Shown: positions 5,822-6,111 of the stretch, piece after piece
How the letters are laid out: each line of letters starts with the position of its first letter
Position numbering within the stretch: the stretch's first letter is position 1
Assembly: GCA_946886245.1 (NCBI GenBank)
Contig: CAMPIF010000284.1
Span: 1-6,111, forward strand
DNA length: 6,111 bases
Reading direction: 5' to 3'
From: Ectopseudomonas composti
Lineage (GTDB): Bacteria > Pseudomonadota > Gammaproteobacteria > Pseudomonadales > Pseudomonadaceae
Notes under the pieces: model-generated
The model's input: the letters and a program-made list of their open reading frames with translations, nothing else
The model's database searches: none
Told to the model about the DNA's origin: nothing
Made by a program: the position numbers and the translations under genes

Positions 5822-5851
5822 TACATGGGGCGACCTCGGGATTTTTTCAAC
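5822..5851 (-). promoter_or_regulatory. Predicted sigma-32 (RpoH) heat-shock promoter for the Lon gene
   Basis: On the minus strand, GTTGAAA at 5851-5845 and CCCCATGTA at 5830-5822 match the sigma-32 consensus CTTGAAA and CCCCATNT at all but the first base of the -35 box, with a 14-base spacer that is within the preferred range. Transcription should start near 5815, leaving a leader of about 22 bases before the ATG at 5793. The -35 box lies just past the stop codon of the upstream gene. The match is direct sequence evidence; heat induction is inference that agrees with the known behaviour of AsrA. Confidence 0.75.
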
Positions 5852-5854
5852 GTT

Positions 5855-6111
5855 TCAGTCGAGGCTCAGGCGAATGCCCTGCAGGCGCTGTTCGATCAGT
5901 GGGGTGAGCAGGGCGAAGCACTCGCCGGGCGCCAGGCGAATCTGCGCCGGCTCGATCAGATCAGTCTGCAGGCGTTCGATCAGCGCGAGCAGATGCGCGT
6001 CCTGCTCCTGATCGAGCATGCGCTTGCAGAGAAAGCGCAGTTGCATCTGCAGGCCGGGCGGGCAGCGCTCGTGATTGGCCGCGCGCACCGCCAGGCCACG
6101 CAGCCTGGCGA
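5855..6111 (-). CDS. Unrecognised protein, C-terminal part (5' end beyond window edge)
   Basis: An open frame runs from the right edge to a TGA at 5855-5857 and gives about 85 residues ending in LLTPLIEQRLQGIRLSLD. Codon use is strongly G/C at third positions, like the neighbouring genes, so I take it as real coding sequence. An internal GTG at 6088 could be read as a start, but the frame stays open to the edge (residues ARLRGLA precede it), so the true start is probably outside. The visible part looks helical and soluble, with two Cys (in ERCPPG and RFLCKR) and a third in PGECFAL; I see no membrane segment or motif that I can name. It lies 61 bases upstream of the Lon gene on the same strand, but the heat-shock promoter between them suggests the Lon gene can be transcribed separately. 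Function unknown. Confidence 0.65.
   Translation of the reverse strand, partial: ARLRGLAVRAANHERCPPGLQMQLRFLCKRMLDQEQDAHLLALIERLQTDLIEPAQIRLAPGECFALLTPLIEQRLQGIRLSLD

Noticed and set aside
3445..5907. An 820-codon open frame on the plus strand opposite the Lon gene
   Set aside because: Its codons are exact reverse complements of Lon codons (same codon boundaries), so it stays open simply because Lon lacks the rare codons TTA, CTA and TCA. Its His/Gln/Leu/Ala-rich product has no recognisable domain, whereas Lon has every catalytic motif.

Overview
The window is high-GC DNA that reads as a chromosomal segment of a Pseudomonas or close relative. The grounds are strongly G/C-biased third codon positions, intergenic repeats beginning with GTAG (the REP style of pseudomonads), and a pairing of a chagasin-type peptidase inhibitor with a divergent Lon protease that I recall from P. 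aeruginosa (icp next to asrA). The species cannot be fixed from the sequence alone.

Layout. Bases 2-610 (+) are the C-terminal two thirds of a D-2-hydroxyacid dehydrogenase whose N-terminus lies off the left edge. Bases 611-870 are intergenic and hold a GTAG-headed inverted repeat, a hairpin and a strong intrinsic terminator. Bases 871-2558 (+) are a two-gene ABC operon, a YadG-like ATPase and a YadH-like ABC-2 permease whose start and stop overlap as ATGA. Bases 2559-2917 separate convergent genes and are packed with inverted repeats: nested repeats, a REP doublet with 23-bp perfect arms, a second copy of the first repeat, and a probable terminator. On the minus strand, read right to left, come the 3' part of an unrecognised gene (5855 to the right edge), a heat-shock-type promoter (5822-5851), a Lon-family ATP-dependent protease (3400-5793), and a small lipoprotein inhibitor of cysteine peptidases (2918-3310).

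How the parts work together. The ATPase and permease should form one membrane exporter of unknown substrate. The Lon paralogue has an intact ATPase and Ser-Lys protease site but a divergent N-domain, and a near-consensus sigma-32 promoter lies just upstream, so it looks like a stress-induced cytoplasmic protease. The inhibitor follows it on the same strand, 89 bases away, but is predicted to sit outside the cytoplasm, so any shared role is more likely co-expression under stress than direct contact.

I see no clearly new multi-gene system. The most informative observations are the heat-shock promoter, the GTAG repeats at gene ends (one supplies the dehydrogenase stop codon), and a structured, terminator-ended segment at about 660-800 that could be a small RNA or a 3' UTR.
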